A stretch of DNA of 5,895 bases from Chloroflexota bacterium (GTDB lineage Bacteria; Chloroflexota; UBA6077; JACCZL01): the NCBI GenBank assembly GCA_013695975.1, contig JACCZL010000872.1, positions 1 through 5,895 of the forward strand. Direction: 5' to 3'. Below the pieces are notes generated by a model. It searched no databases and was not told the origin of the DNA. It saw only the letters and a list, made by a program, of their open reading frames with translations. This document shows positions 1 to 5,764 of this stretch, piece after piece. The first letter of the stretch is position 1, and each line of letters begins with the position of its first letter. The position numbers and the translations under genes were made by a program.

Positions 1-8
1 GCGGCCCG

Positions 9-36
9 GTAGGGGCGGTTCGCGAACCACCCCTAC
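9..36. repeat. GTAGGGGC-family inverted repeat, intergenic copy
   Basis: The left arm GTAGGGG (9-15) pairs with CCCCTAC (30-36). The inner arms GGTTCG (17-22) and CGAACC (23-28) complete a 28-nt palindrome whose only mismatch is C16 against A29. The same outer arms recur at 1662-1713 and, in degraded form, at 2050-2131, so this is one member of a dispersed family. Transcribed, it would fold into a strong stem-loop and could terminate or stabilise the 3' end of whatever lies to the left. No T-tract follows, so a classical intrinsic terminator is not supported. The symmetry gives no strand. Confidence 0.8.
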
Positions 37-62
37 GAACGGTCGCGGTACAGTTTTCGGCT

Positions 63-76
63 GCTCGCCGGCGAGC
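63..76. promoter_or_regulatory. perfect 14-bp palindrome upstream of gpmI, possible operator
   Basis: GCTCGCCGGCGAGC equals its own reverse complement with no mismatch. It ends 18 nt before the TACAAT box at 95-100, so its right end overlaps where a -35 element would sit. That position suits a repressor or activator site. In GC-rich DNA a palindrome of this length can arise by chance, and no cognate regulator can be named. Confidence 0.35.
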
Positions 77-94
77 CTCGCAGCCTCTCAGGAC

Positions 95-100
95 TACAAT
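95..100 (+). promoter_or_regulatory. candidate -10 box for gpmI
   Basis: TACAAT matches the bacterial -10 consensus TATAAT at five of six positions and stands out in otherwise GC-rich sequence. A start of transcription about 7 nt downstream (near 107) would leave a leader of roughly 13 nt that still contains the GGAGG ribosome-binding site. No convincing -35 element lies 17 nt upstream (72-77 reads CGAGCC). If the box is used, the ATG at 99, which lies inside it, cannot be the start codon. Confidence 0.4.
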
Positions 101-109
101 GGGACCATC

Positions 110-114
110 GGAGG
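110..114 (+). promoter_or_regulatory. Shine-Dalgarno of gpmI, decides the start codon
   Basis: GGAGG lies 5 nt before the ATG at 120. The upstream in-frame ATG at 99 has no comparable purine-rich site and would add seven residues ahead of the conserved N-terminus. The site therefore favours 120. Confidence 0.75.
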
Positions 115-119
115 ATCGG

Positions 120-1718
120 ATGGCTCAACGACGCCCGCTCGCGCTGATCGTGCTTGACGGCTGGGGCTGCGCGCCAGACGGGCCGGCCAACGCGCTGAGC
201 CTCGCCAGCACGCCGGCTTTGGACCGCCTCTGGGAGACCTCGCCCCACACGACCGTCGAGGCCTCGGGCGCGGCCGTGGGCCTGCCGGCCGGCCAGATCG
301 GCAACTCCGAGGTCGGCCACCTCAACATCGGGGCCGGCTACACCGTCCTCCAGGACCTGCCGCGGATCGACCAGGAGATCGAGGCCAAGACCTTCTTCGC
401 CAACGCCGCCCTCGTGGGCGCCGTCGAGGCCGTACGCGATGCGCCCGAAGGCGCGAGGCTCCACTTGATGGGCCTCTACAGTGACGGCGGCGTCCACAGC
501 CACGCCAGCCACTGCCTGGCGCTGGTCGAGCTGGCCCGCCGGCACGGCGTCGCCGACGTCCAGATCCACGTGTTTCTTGATGGCCGCGACGTCCCGCCCC
601 GTCAGGCCCTCGACGACCTCGAACGACTCGAGGCGGAGCTGGCCGCGCGCGGCGGCGCTCGAATCGCCTCGGTGATCGGCCGCTACTACGCGATGGACCG
701 CGACAAGCGCTGGGACCGCACTGCCGCCGCCTACCGTGCGCTCGTCGTCGGCGAGGGCGAGCGGGCCGATTCGGCAACCGTTGCCGTGGGCGCCTCCTAC
801 GAACAGGACCTCGGCGACGAGTTCGTCCGCCCGACCATCGTCGGCGACCCCAACGTCGGGCGCATCCGCGCGGGCGACGCCGTGATCTTCTTCAACTTCC
901 GCGCCGACCGCGCGCGCCAGCTTACCCGCGCCTTGGTCCAACCCGACTTTGACGGCTTCGAGCGCCTGGGCTCGCCGAGCCCCCTCCACTTCGTCACCTT
1001 CGGCCAGTATGAGGACAGCGTGCCGGTGACGGCTGTCGCCTTCCCGCCGGTCAGGGTCGAGACGCCGCTGGCAAAGATCGTGGCGAGCGCCGGCCTGCGC
1101 CAGCTCCACGTGGCCGAAACCGAGAAGTACGCCCACGTCACCTACTTCCTCAACGGCGGCTGGGAAGAACCGTTCCCTAACGAGGACCGGGCACTCATCC
1201 CATCGCCCAGGGTAGCGACCTACGACCTCCAGCCAGAGATGAGCGCGCATGGCGTCGCCGAGCGCGCGGCGGCAGGTCTGCGCGAGGGCTACGACCTCGT
1301 CGCCGTGAACTTCGCCAATCCGGATATGGTCGGCCACACCGGCGTCCTGGCGGCGGCCATTCGCGCCGCCGAGGTCGTCGACGGCTGCATCGACCGGGTC
1401 GTCGCGGCGACCCTCGAAGTTGGCGGGGTGGCCCTTGTGACCGCTGACCACGGCAACGCCGAGGAGATGGTGGACCCGGAGACCGGCGAGCCCAAGACCG
1501 CCCACACCACCAATCCGGTCCCGGTGATCGTCGTCGGCGCCGCCGCGGTGACGGCGCTCCGCGAGGGTGGTCGCCTCTCCGACGTCGCCCCAACCGTCCT
1601 CCAGCTCCTCGACCTGCCGATCCCCCTGACCATGACAGCCACCAGTCTGATCCAACCGCCGGTAGGGGCCGAGAGACCCCGCCCCAGCCGGGGCGGGAAG
1701 ACCCCGCCCCTACGCTGA
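120..1718 (+). CDS. gpmI: 2,3-bisphosphoglycerate-independent phosphoglycerate mutase
   Basis: This cytosolic enzyme interconverts 3- and 2-phosphoglycerate in glycolysis and gluconeogenesis through a phosphoserine intermediate, using two metal ions (usually Mn2+). The 532-aa product shows the family's full active site: D13 in LDGWG, nucleophile S63 in GNSEVGH, D402 and H406 in NPDMVGHTG, D443 and H444 in TADHGN, and H462 in TAHTTNPVP. Substrate-pocket residues are also present: H126 in SDGGVHSH, R188 and R194, R261 and R264 in FRADRAR, and K336 in TEKYAH. Relative to the alkaline-phosphatase fold, the phosphotransferase domain is inserted at about residues 80-310. The start at 120 is preferred over 99 because of GGAGG at 110-114. 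The family is usually about 510 aa. The extra length is a Pro/Arg/Gly-rich tail from about residue 512, encoded by a GTAGGGGC repeat that runs almost to the stop. The kinase gene follows after 10 nt. Confidence 0.97.
   Translation: MAQRRPLALIVLDGWGCAPDGPANALSLASTPALDRLWETSPHTTVEASGAAVGLPAGQIGNSEVGHLNIGAGYTVLQDLPRIDQEIEAKTFFANAALVGAVEAVRDAPEGARLHLMGLYSDGGVHSHASHCLALVELARRHGVADVQIHVFLDGRDVPPRQALDDLERLEAELAARGGARIASVIGRYYAMDRDKRWDRTAAAYRALVVGEGERADSATVAVGASYEQDLGDEFVRPTIVGDPNVGRIRAGDAVIFFNFRADRARQLTRALVQPDFDGFERLGSPSPLHFVTFGQYEDSVPVTAVAFPPVRVETPLAKIVASAGLRQLHVAETEKYAHVTYFLNGGWEEPFPNEDRALIPSPRVATYDLQPEMSAHGVAERAAAGLREGYDLVAVNFANPDMVGHTGVLAAAIRAAEVVDGCIDRVVAATLEVGGVALVTADHGNAEEMVDPETGEPKTAHTTNPVPVIVVGAAAVTALREGGRLSDVAPTVLQLLDLPIPLTMTATSLIQPPVGAERPRPSRGGKTPPLR
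1662..1713. repeat. GTAGGGGC-family repeat forming the 3' end of gpmI
   Basis: The outer arms GTAGGGGC (1662-1669) and GCCCCTAC (1706-1713) are perfect inverted repeats. Inside them is a second perfect stem, CCCGCCCC (1678-1685) and GGGGCGGG (1690-1697), with loop AGCC. The 12-mer AGACCCCGCCCC also occurs twice in direct orientation (1674-1685 and 1699-1710). The element is read as codons for a low-complexity tail and ends 2 nt before the TGA at 1716-1718. As RNA it would put a strong hairpin just ahead of the kinase start and could attenuate transcription or affect translation there. Confidence 0.8.
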
Positions 1719-1728
1719 CCGCTGCGCC

Positions 1729-2982
1729 ATGGCCCTCCACCAAACCGATCTGCGGGCGATCCTCGACCTGATCGTCCTGGGCGCCGTCCAGATGCTGCGG
1801 GGCAGCGCGGGCGCCGTCGCGCTCTGGGACGAGGCGGAGGCTCGCCTGGCCGTCGGCGCCGGCTACGGGCTCGACGAGAGGACGCTGGGGTCGCTCCATC
1901 CCCGCCTCGACCAGGTCATCCTCGACCACCTCGGCCGGGTCGGCGAGACGGTGTCGGTGTTCCCAGTCCCGCCCGACGGCGCGGGCATGGCTGACGATAT
2001 CCCGACCCAGATCCTCGCCCTGCCGCTCACCGTCGCGGGTCGCGGGCCCGTAGGGGCGGAGGACGTGGAGGCGCCCGGGTCCGCTTCGCGGTTTCCCCAC
2101 CCCGCGGAGGGTGGGCAGGTCCCACCGGTACCGGCTCGTGGCCCGGACCTCGTCGGCGTCATCTACGTGTTCCGCGAGCCTTCGGCAGCCCGCTTCGAGG
2201 CGAGCGACCTCGAGCTGCTCGACCTCTTTGCCCGTCAGGCCCGCACGGCGATCGAGCAGGCCCGCCTGGCGGCGGCAACCGCGGCCGAGAAGGACCGCCT
2301 CGAGACGATGCAGTCGTCGTTCATCTCGATCGTGAGCCACGAGCTGCAGACACCGGTCGCGATCATCAAGGCCTACGCCGGGACCCTGGCTCGGCCGGAC
2401 GCGCCCTGGAGCCGCGAGACGGTCACTCGCGTCGCCCACACGATCGAGGAGGAGTGCGACCGCCTCCACCGCCTGATCACCGACCTGCTCGACCTGTCAC
2501 GGATCCAGGCCGGCCGCGTCGCGATGTCGATGGGGCCGGTCGACCTGGCTGACCTGGCCGAGACAGTAGCCGCGCGGAGCCGCCCCCACGCCCCGGGGCA
2601 CACCATCAGCGCCGATTTCCCGCCCGACTTCCCGATCGTCCGAGGCGACCGTGAGAAGCTCGGCGTGGCGCTCGGGAACTTGCTCGACAACGCGATCAAA
2701 TACTCGCCGGGGGGGGAACCGGTCGTCGTCGGGGGCCGCGCCGAGCCCGGCTTCGTCGTCATGACCGTGCATGACGAGGGGGTCGGCGTCCCGAGCGACG
2801 AACGCGACCGCATCTTCGACCGCTTCCATCGCGTCGACACCGGGCTGAGTCGCACTACCAAGGGTGTCGGCCTGGGCCTGTACATCTGCAAGGTCATCGT
2901 CGAGGCCCACGGCGGCCGCATCTGGGTCGAGTCGCCCGGCTCGGACCACGGCAGCACCTTCTCTCTCAGGCTGCCACGCTGA
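1729..2982 (+). CDS. cytoplasmic GAF-domain sensor histidine kinase
   Basis: This 417-aa protein is the sensor half of a two-component system. It has no signal peptide or membrane helix, so the input is probably intracellular. An N-terminal GAF domain spans about residues 8-178. It is joined by an Ala/Glu/Arg-rich signalling helix (about 165-195) to the HisKA dimerisation domain (194-262), where SHELQTP carries the phosphorylated H204. The HATPase_c domain (about 305-417) has the N-box (N317, N321 in NLLDNAIKYS), the G1 box D349-E-G-V-G353, the F-box IFDRF (362-366) and the G2 box GVGLGL (379-384). A segment at about residues 106-139 breaks the GAF domain between LALPLTVAG and LVGVIYVF and coincides with a repeat element. 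ATG 1729 has no recognisable Shine-Dalgarno and lies 10 nt after the gpmI stop, which suggests coupled translation. No upstream ATG, GTG or TTG exists in frame before a stop at 1663. The GAF ligand is unknown. Confidence 0.93.
   Translation: MALHQTDLRAILDLIVLGAVQMLRGSAGAVALWDEAEARLAVGAGYGLDERTLGSLHPRLDQVILDHLGRVGETVSVFPVPPDGAGMADDIPTQILALPLTVAGRGPVGAEDVEAPGSASRFPHPAEGGQVPPVPARGPDLVGVIYVFREPSAARFEASDLELLDLFARQARTAIEQARLAAATAAEKDRLETMQSSFISIVSHELQTPVAIIKAYAGTLARPDAPWSRETVTRVAHTIEEECDRLHRLITDLLDLSRIQAGRVAMSMGPVDLADLAETVAARSRPHAPGHTISADFPPDFPIVRGDREKLGVALGNLLDNAIKYSPGGEPVVVGGRAEPGFVVMTVHDEGVGVPSDERDRIFDRFHRVDTGLSRTTKGVGLGLYICKVIVEAHGGRIWVESPGSDHGSTFSLRLPR
2050..2131. repeat. degraded GTAGGGGC-family repeat inside the kinase GAF domain
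   Basis: The left end GTAGGGGCGG (2050-2059) is identical to the left arm of the copy at 9-18. The right end CCACCGGTAC (2122-2131) matches that copy's right arm CCACCCCTAC (27-36) at eight of ten positions, including the same C/A mismatch in the stem. Inside lies a 7-bp hairpin, CCCACCC (2096-2102) with GGGTGGG (2109-2115), and a short CCGC/GCGG stem at 2081-2091. It is translated in frame as part of a Pro/Gly/Ala-rich loop. Confidence 0.65.
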
Positions 2983-3686
2983 TGGCCGTCTCCCAACGCC
3001 GCATCCTGCTCGTCGACGACGAGCCGCGTATCCTTGACTCGGTCAGGATGAACCTCGAGATCGAGGGCTTCGAGGTCTACGAGGCGGACAATGGGCTCGA
3101 GGCGATTGAGAAGCTGGGACGTTTCCTGGTCGACCTGGTCGTCCTCGACGTCATGATGCCTGGCCTGGACGGCTTCGAGACGCTCCGCGAGCTGCGGAAA
3201 TTCTCGACCGTGCCGGTGATCATGCTGACGGTCAAGGCCGACGAGCGGGACGTCACCCGCGGGCTCGAGCTAGGGGCCGACGATTACGTCGCCAAGCCGT
3301 TCAGCCAGGCCATCCTGGTCGCCCGCATCAAGGCGGTGCTCCGTCGAGCCGAGCTGCCGCCGCCGACGCCCCGCCAGGAGATCGTCGTCGACGACCATCT
3401 CCGAATCGACTTCGAGCGCCGCGAGGTCGTCGTCAACGGCCAGCAAGTCCCGCTCCGCCCGACCGAGTTCCGCCTCCTCTACCACCTGGTCGGCAACCCC
3501 GGCGTCGTCATGACCCAGGAAACGCTCCTCTCGCGCGTCTGGGGCCCGGAGTACCGCGACGCCAGCCACTACCTGCGCCTGTACATCAACTACCTCCGCC
3601 AGAAGATCGAGCCCGACCCATCAAACCCCCGCTACATCCTCACCGAGCGGGGCGTCGGGTACCGCTTCGTCGACTACAACAGGTAG
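2982..3686 (+). CDS. OmpR/PhoB-family response regulator
   Basis: This 234-aa DNA-binding regulator is the likely partner of the kinase just upstream; the two overlap by 1 nt (TGATG). The receiver domain (about residues 6-122) has the acidic pair D12 and D13 in LLVDDEPR, phosphoacceptor D56 in VLDVMMPGLDG, the switch residue T83 in MLTVKAD and K105 in AKPF. The C-terminal winged helix (about 136-231) begins with an I-V-V-D-D-H-L strand and has the family's RPTEFRLLYHLV and GVGYRF elements. The recognition region includes SHYLRLYINYLRQKIE, typical of KdpE-like regulators in this class. Length and domain order are normal. Its targets cannot be deduced; the gpmI leader palindrome and the divergent region at 5614-5764 are possible sites. 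No strong Shine-Dalgarno is seen, which fits coupling to the kinase. Confidence 0.95.
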   Translation: MAVSQRRILLVDDEPRILDSVRMNLEIEGFEVYEADNGLEAIEKLGRFLVDLVVLDVMMPGLDGFETLRELRKFSTVPVIMLTVKADERDVTRGLELGADDYVAKPFSQAILVARIKAVLRRAELPPPTPRQEIVVDDHLRIDFERREVVVNGQQVPLRPTEFRLLYHLVGNPGVVMTQETLLSRVWGPEYRDASHYLRLYINYLRQKIEPDPSNPRYILTERGVGYRFVDYNR

Positions 3687-3704
3687 GTAACAGGTGGTAG
3701 GTGG
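3681..3704 (+). repeat. purine/T-rich GGTAGGT repeat at the regulator-transporter junction
   Basis: A 24-nt run of AGGT/GGTAGG units spans the regulator's stop codon (TAG 3684-3686). GGTAGGT occurs at 3682-3688 and again at 3696-3702. AGGTGG at 3692-3697 and 3699-3704 resembles Shine-Dalgarno sequence; the first copy lies 7 nt before the ATG at 3705. Its composition differs clearly from the coding DNA on both sides. Confidence 0.5.
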
Positions 3705-3749
3705 ATGGGTGCCCTCAGAGCGATCGACCTCGGCATGAGCCCGGCGTGA
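3705..3749 (+). CDS. possible 14-codon leader peptide overlapping the transporter start
   Basis: ATG 3705 follows AGGTGG (3692-3697) at 7-nt spacing and opens MGALRAIDLGMSPA, ending at TGA 3747-3749. The last bases form GTGA with the transporter's likely GTG start at 3746. This is the usual geometry for translational coupling. The peptide resembles nothing I recognise, and an ORF this short can occur by chance, so it may be only a translated leader or no gene at all. Confidence 0.3.
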   Translation: MGALRAIDLGMSPA

Positions 3750-4612
3750 CCGGCTTTGCCCTGGCCCTGGTCCTCTTCTCTGCCATCGCCCATGCGTCCT
3801 GGAACCTGCTCGCCAAGCGGGCCCGCGGCGGCGTCGCGTTCACCTGGCTCTTCGACGCCCTGTCGGTCGCCTTCTGCGCCCCACTCGCACTCGTCGCGCT
3901 AGTGCTCCAGCAGCCGCGAATCGGGGCGGTCGAGCTCGTGTTCATGGCCGGCAGCGCGGTCCTGCACCTCGGGTACTTCCTGCTGCTCCAGCAGGGCTAC
4001 CGAGCCGGCGACCTCTCGGTGGTTTACCCACTCGCGCGCGGCCTGGGACCGATGCTCTCGACCGCGGCGGCCATCGCCTTGCTGGGCGAGCGCCCCACGC
4101 CGCTGGCGCTCCTGGGCGCCCTCCTGATCGGAGTCGGCGTCGTGGCCCTGACGGGCGACCCGCGGACGCTGCGGCGCTCGGGCGCCGGGCGATCGGTCGC
4201 CTACGCCATCGCCACCGGCGTCGTGATCGCCGCCTACACCCTCTGGGACAAGCAGGCGGTGGGCATCGCGGGGGCGGCGATCCCGCCGCTGGTGTACTTC
4301 TGGGGCTTCACGGCCGGCCGTGCGCTGCTGCTGACCCCGCTCGCCATCGCCCGCTGGGACGAGGTCCGGGCTGGCTGGCGCGAGCATCGAACCGAGGCGC
4401 TCGGCATCGCCATCCTCAGCCCGCTCTCGTATATCCTGGTCCTCATCGCGTTGGTGACCAGCCCAGTCAGCTACGTCGCCCCGGCCAGAGAGATCGGCAT
4501 CCTCATCGGCGTCCTACTGGGGACCCGCCTGCTGGCTGAGGGCGATGCCCGACGCCGCCTGCTCGCCGCGGCGGCCATGGTCGTCGGGGTGGTCGCTCTG
4601 GCGCTCGGCTAA
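3746..4612 (+). CDS. EamA/DMT-superfamily permease
   Basis: This 288-aa inner-membrane protein has ten predicted hydrophobic segments (about residues 2-20, 32-54, 63-83, 91-113, 118-136, 150-166, 178-202, 217-236, 240-262 and 270-288) arranged as two EamA repeats of five helices. That is the size and plan of drug/metabolite transporters, which usually export amino acids or other small metabolites. Recognisable elements are AHASWNLLAKR in helix 1, SVVYPLARGLGP leading helix 4, and SPVSYVAPAREIGILIGVLLG in helix 9, the counterpart in the second repeat. GTG 3746 is chosen because it places helix 1 at the N-terminus. An in-frame GTG at 3701 would add 15 hydrophilic residues and has no well-spaced ribosome-binding site. 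The gene lies 59 nt after the regulator and may share its transcript. The substrate is unknown. Confidence 0.9.
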   Translation: MTGFALALVLFSAIAHASWNLLAKRARGGVAFTWLFDALSVAFCAPLALVALVLQQPRIGAVELVFMAGSAVLHLGYFLLLQQGYRAGDLSVVYPLARGLGPMLSTAAAIALLGERPTPLALLGALLIGVGVVALTGDPRTLRRSGAGRSVAYAIATGVVIAAYTLWDKQAVGIAGAAIPPLVYFWGFTAGRALLLTPLAIARWDEVRAGWREHRTEALGIAILSPLSYILVLIALVTSPVSYVAPAREIGILIGVLLGTRLLAEGDARRRLLAAAAMVVGVVALALG

Positions 4613-4632
4613 GGGCGCGGCCGGCGACCCGC
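4613..4632. other. 20-nt convergent gap without a visible terminator
   Basis: The transporter (TAA 4610-4612) and the dehydrogenase (TGA, complement of 4633-4635) converge with only 20 nt between their stops. The gap is GC-only apart from one A, and I see no stem of six or more pairs with a T-tract on either strand. The transcripts probably overlap or end by another mechanism. Confidence 0.5.
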
Positions 4633-5613
4633 TCAGGCCTCGACTCGGTTGAGCGGCGGCTCGCCGCGGGCGACGCGGGCCATGTTGGCAAAGGCGGCGC
4701 GCATCTTCGTCTCGAAGGCGTCGCGGGTGCCGGCCGAGACGTGAGGGGTCAGCACGACGTTCTCGAGCGCCAGGAGCGGGTTGCCGGGCTCGGGGGGCTC
4801 CTGGCGAAAGACGTCGAGGCCGGCCCCAGCGATCTGACCAGTCGCCAGAGCCCGGGCCAGGGCCGCTTCGTCGATGAGGGGGCCGCGAGCGGTGTTGATC
4901 AACACCGCGTGGGGGCGCATCAGGGCCAGCTCGCGCGTCCCGATCAGGTCACGGGTCTCGTCGCTGAGGGGGAGGTGGAGGCTCACGATATCGGCCCGGC
5001 CGAGCAGCTCGTCGAGGGAGAGAAAGGCGGCCTCCAGGGCCGTCTCGACATCGTGGGATGCTCGGAAAGGGTCGTAGTACACGATCCGAGCATCGAAGGC
5101 GCGGGCGCGCCTGGCGACCTCCCGACCGATCCGTCCGAAGCCGACCAGGCCGAGCGTCTTGCCGGCTAGCTCGAAGCTGCTCGAGCGCAGCTCCCAGACC
5201 GGCCAACCGCCGCCCCGCAAGGCCGCCTCGGCGACGCGGAGATGCTTGTAGAGGGCCAGGATCAGGAGGATCGTGTGCTCGGCAACGCCGGTCGTCGTGC
5301 CCTCGGGGGTCAGGGCGACCGGGATGTCGGCCCGCGCACAGGCCGCCAGGTCGACATTGTTGTAGCCGACCCCCTGGTGCTGGACGAGCCGCAGGCGCGA
5401 GGCGGCGCGGAGTAGCTTCTCGTCGACCCGCGTCGTCGCGACCACGATGAAGTCGGCGTCTCCGACCCGCCCCAGCAGCTCGCCGCGATCCTTGCTGGCG
5501 ACGGCTTCCAGGCGGAATCCAGGTGGCAAGGCCGCGACGGCGATGGCTTGCAGGTCAGCCGGGATCGGCTCGGCATACAGGACCGTGAGGGTGGTGGCGG
5601 ACAGGTCGGTCAC
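4633..5613 (-). CDS. NAD-dependent D-2-hydroxyacid dehydrogenase
   Basis: The 326-aa product belongs to the family that includes phosphoglycerate dehydrogenase, glyoxylate/hydroxypyruvate reductase and D-lactate dehydrogenase, which oxidise or reduce a 2-hydroxy/2-oxo acid pair. Substrate-domain loop QGVGYNNVD (80-88) is followed by the Rossmann motif G158-F-G160-R-I-G163. D181 after the second strand (VYYDP) suggests NAD(H) rather than NADP(H). The catalytic set is R243 in NTARG, E272 in LDVFRQEPP and H291 in TPHVSAGT. Length is normal for the single-domain-pair type, with no C-terminal ACT domain. The start is the GTG at 5613, 7 nt after a GGGAGG site. A longer reading from an ATG at 5766 would add 51 low-complexity residues and overlap the divergent promoter region. 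Motifs do not fix the substrate. A glyoxylate/hydroxypyruvate or 3-phosphoglycerate role is possible, so no gene symbol is given. Confidence 0.95.
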   Translation of the reverse strand: MTDLSATTLTVLYAEPIPADLQAIAVAALPPGFRLEAVASKDRGELLGRVGDADFIVVATTRVDEKLLRAASRLRLVQHQGVGYNNVDLAACARADIPVALTPEGTTTGVAEHTILLILALYKHLRVAEAALRGGGWPVWELRSSSFELAGKTLGLVGFGRIGREVARRARAFDARIVYYDPFRASHDVETALEAAFLSLDELLGRADIVSLHLPLSDETRDLIGTRELALMRPHAVLINTARGPLIDEAALARALATGQIAGAGLDVFRQEPPEPGNPLLALENVVLTPHVSAGTRDAFETKMRAAFANMARVARGEPPLNRVEA

Positions 5614-5620
5614 GGTGGCG

Positions 5621-5626
5621 CCTCCC
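5621..5626 (-). promoter_or_regulatory. Shine-Dalgarno of the dehydrogenase, decides the start codon
   Basis: On the - strand this reads GGGAGG and lies 7 nt before the GTG whose first base is 5613. It is the strongest ribosome-binding site in the upstream stretch and supports the shorter, family-typical N-terminus over the ATG at 5766. Confidence 0.75.
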
Positions 5627-5666
5627 AGTGTGGCATCCAGGACAGGGTACCGCGTGGCCCCAGTCG

Positions 5667-5683
5667 GCCGCGCCTTGCGCGGC
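5667..5683. promoter_or_regulatory. inverted repeat in the divergent intergenic region
   Basis: GCCGCGC (5667-5673) and GCGCGGC (5677-5683) are perfect 7-bp arms around CTT. The repeat lies near the middle of the 151 bp between the divergent dehydrogenase and lipoprotein starts, where a shared operator could act on both genes. A chance hairpin in GC-rich DNA is equally possible. There is no T-tract, so it is not an intrinsic terminator. Confidence 0.35.
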
Positions 5684-5714
5684 TCCGTGGTGGCTGGGAT
5701 GCGTGGGGACCGGC

Positions 5715-5720
5715 TAGACT
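5715..5720 (+). promoter_or_regulatory. weak candidate -10 box for the lipoprotein gene
   Basis: TAGACT matches TATAAT at four of six positions and lies 45 nt before the ATG at 5765. The best -35-like hexamer, TGGCTG at 5691-5696 with an 18-nt spacer, is poor. The assignment rests only on composition and distance. Confidence 0.25.
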
Positions 5721-5752
5721 GGGCCACTGCCACAGGCCGGCGGTTCCGTGCA

Positions 5753-5758
5753 GGGGAG
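5753..5758 (+). promoter_or_regulatory. Shine-Dalgarno of the lipoprotein gene
   Basis: GGGGAG lies 6 nt before the ATG at 5765. This strong, well-spaced site is the main reason to call a gene from only 43 visible codons. Confidence 0.7.
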
Positions 5759-5764
5759 AAAAGC

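Noticed and set aside
99..119. Upstream ATG start for gpmI
   Set aside because: It lies within the TACAAT box, lacks a Shine-Dalgarno and adds residues not expected in the family, whereas 120 has GGAGG at 5-nt spacing.
33..1655. 540-codon open frame on the - strand opposite gpmI
   Set aside because: Its sequence is low-complexity Gly/Ala/Val/Arg-rich with no domain, as expected for the shadow of a high-GC gene. The opposite strand has a complete catalytic enzyme.
1690..1728. Intrinsic terminator between gpmI and the kinase
   Set aside because: The hairpin is strong but no T-tract follows and it sits inside the coding region. Attenuation is possible, but a terminator call is not supported.
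1195..2469. 424-codon open frame on the - strand across gpmI and the kinase
   Set aside because: It crosses two well-supported genes, has an Arg/Gly/Pro-rich translation and no motif. It is a composition artefact.
3271..3280. TAGGGGCCGA resembling a further GTAGGGGC repeat
   Set aside because: It encodes the conserved LELGADDY segment of the receiver domain, has no opposing arm and is explained by codon choice.
4741..5169. 142-codon + strand frame inside the dehydrogenase
   Set aside because: It is antisense to the catalytic and Rossmann regions of a clear enzyme gene and shows no domain or ribosome-binding site.
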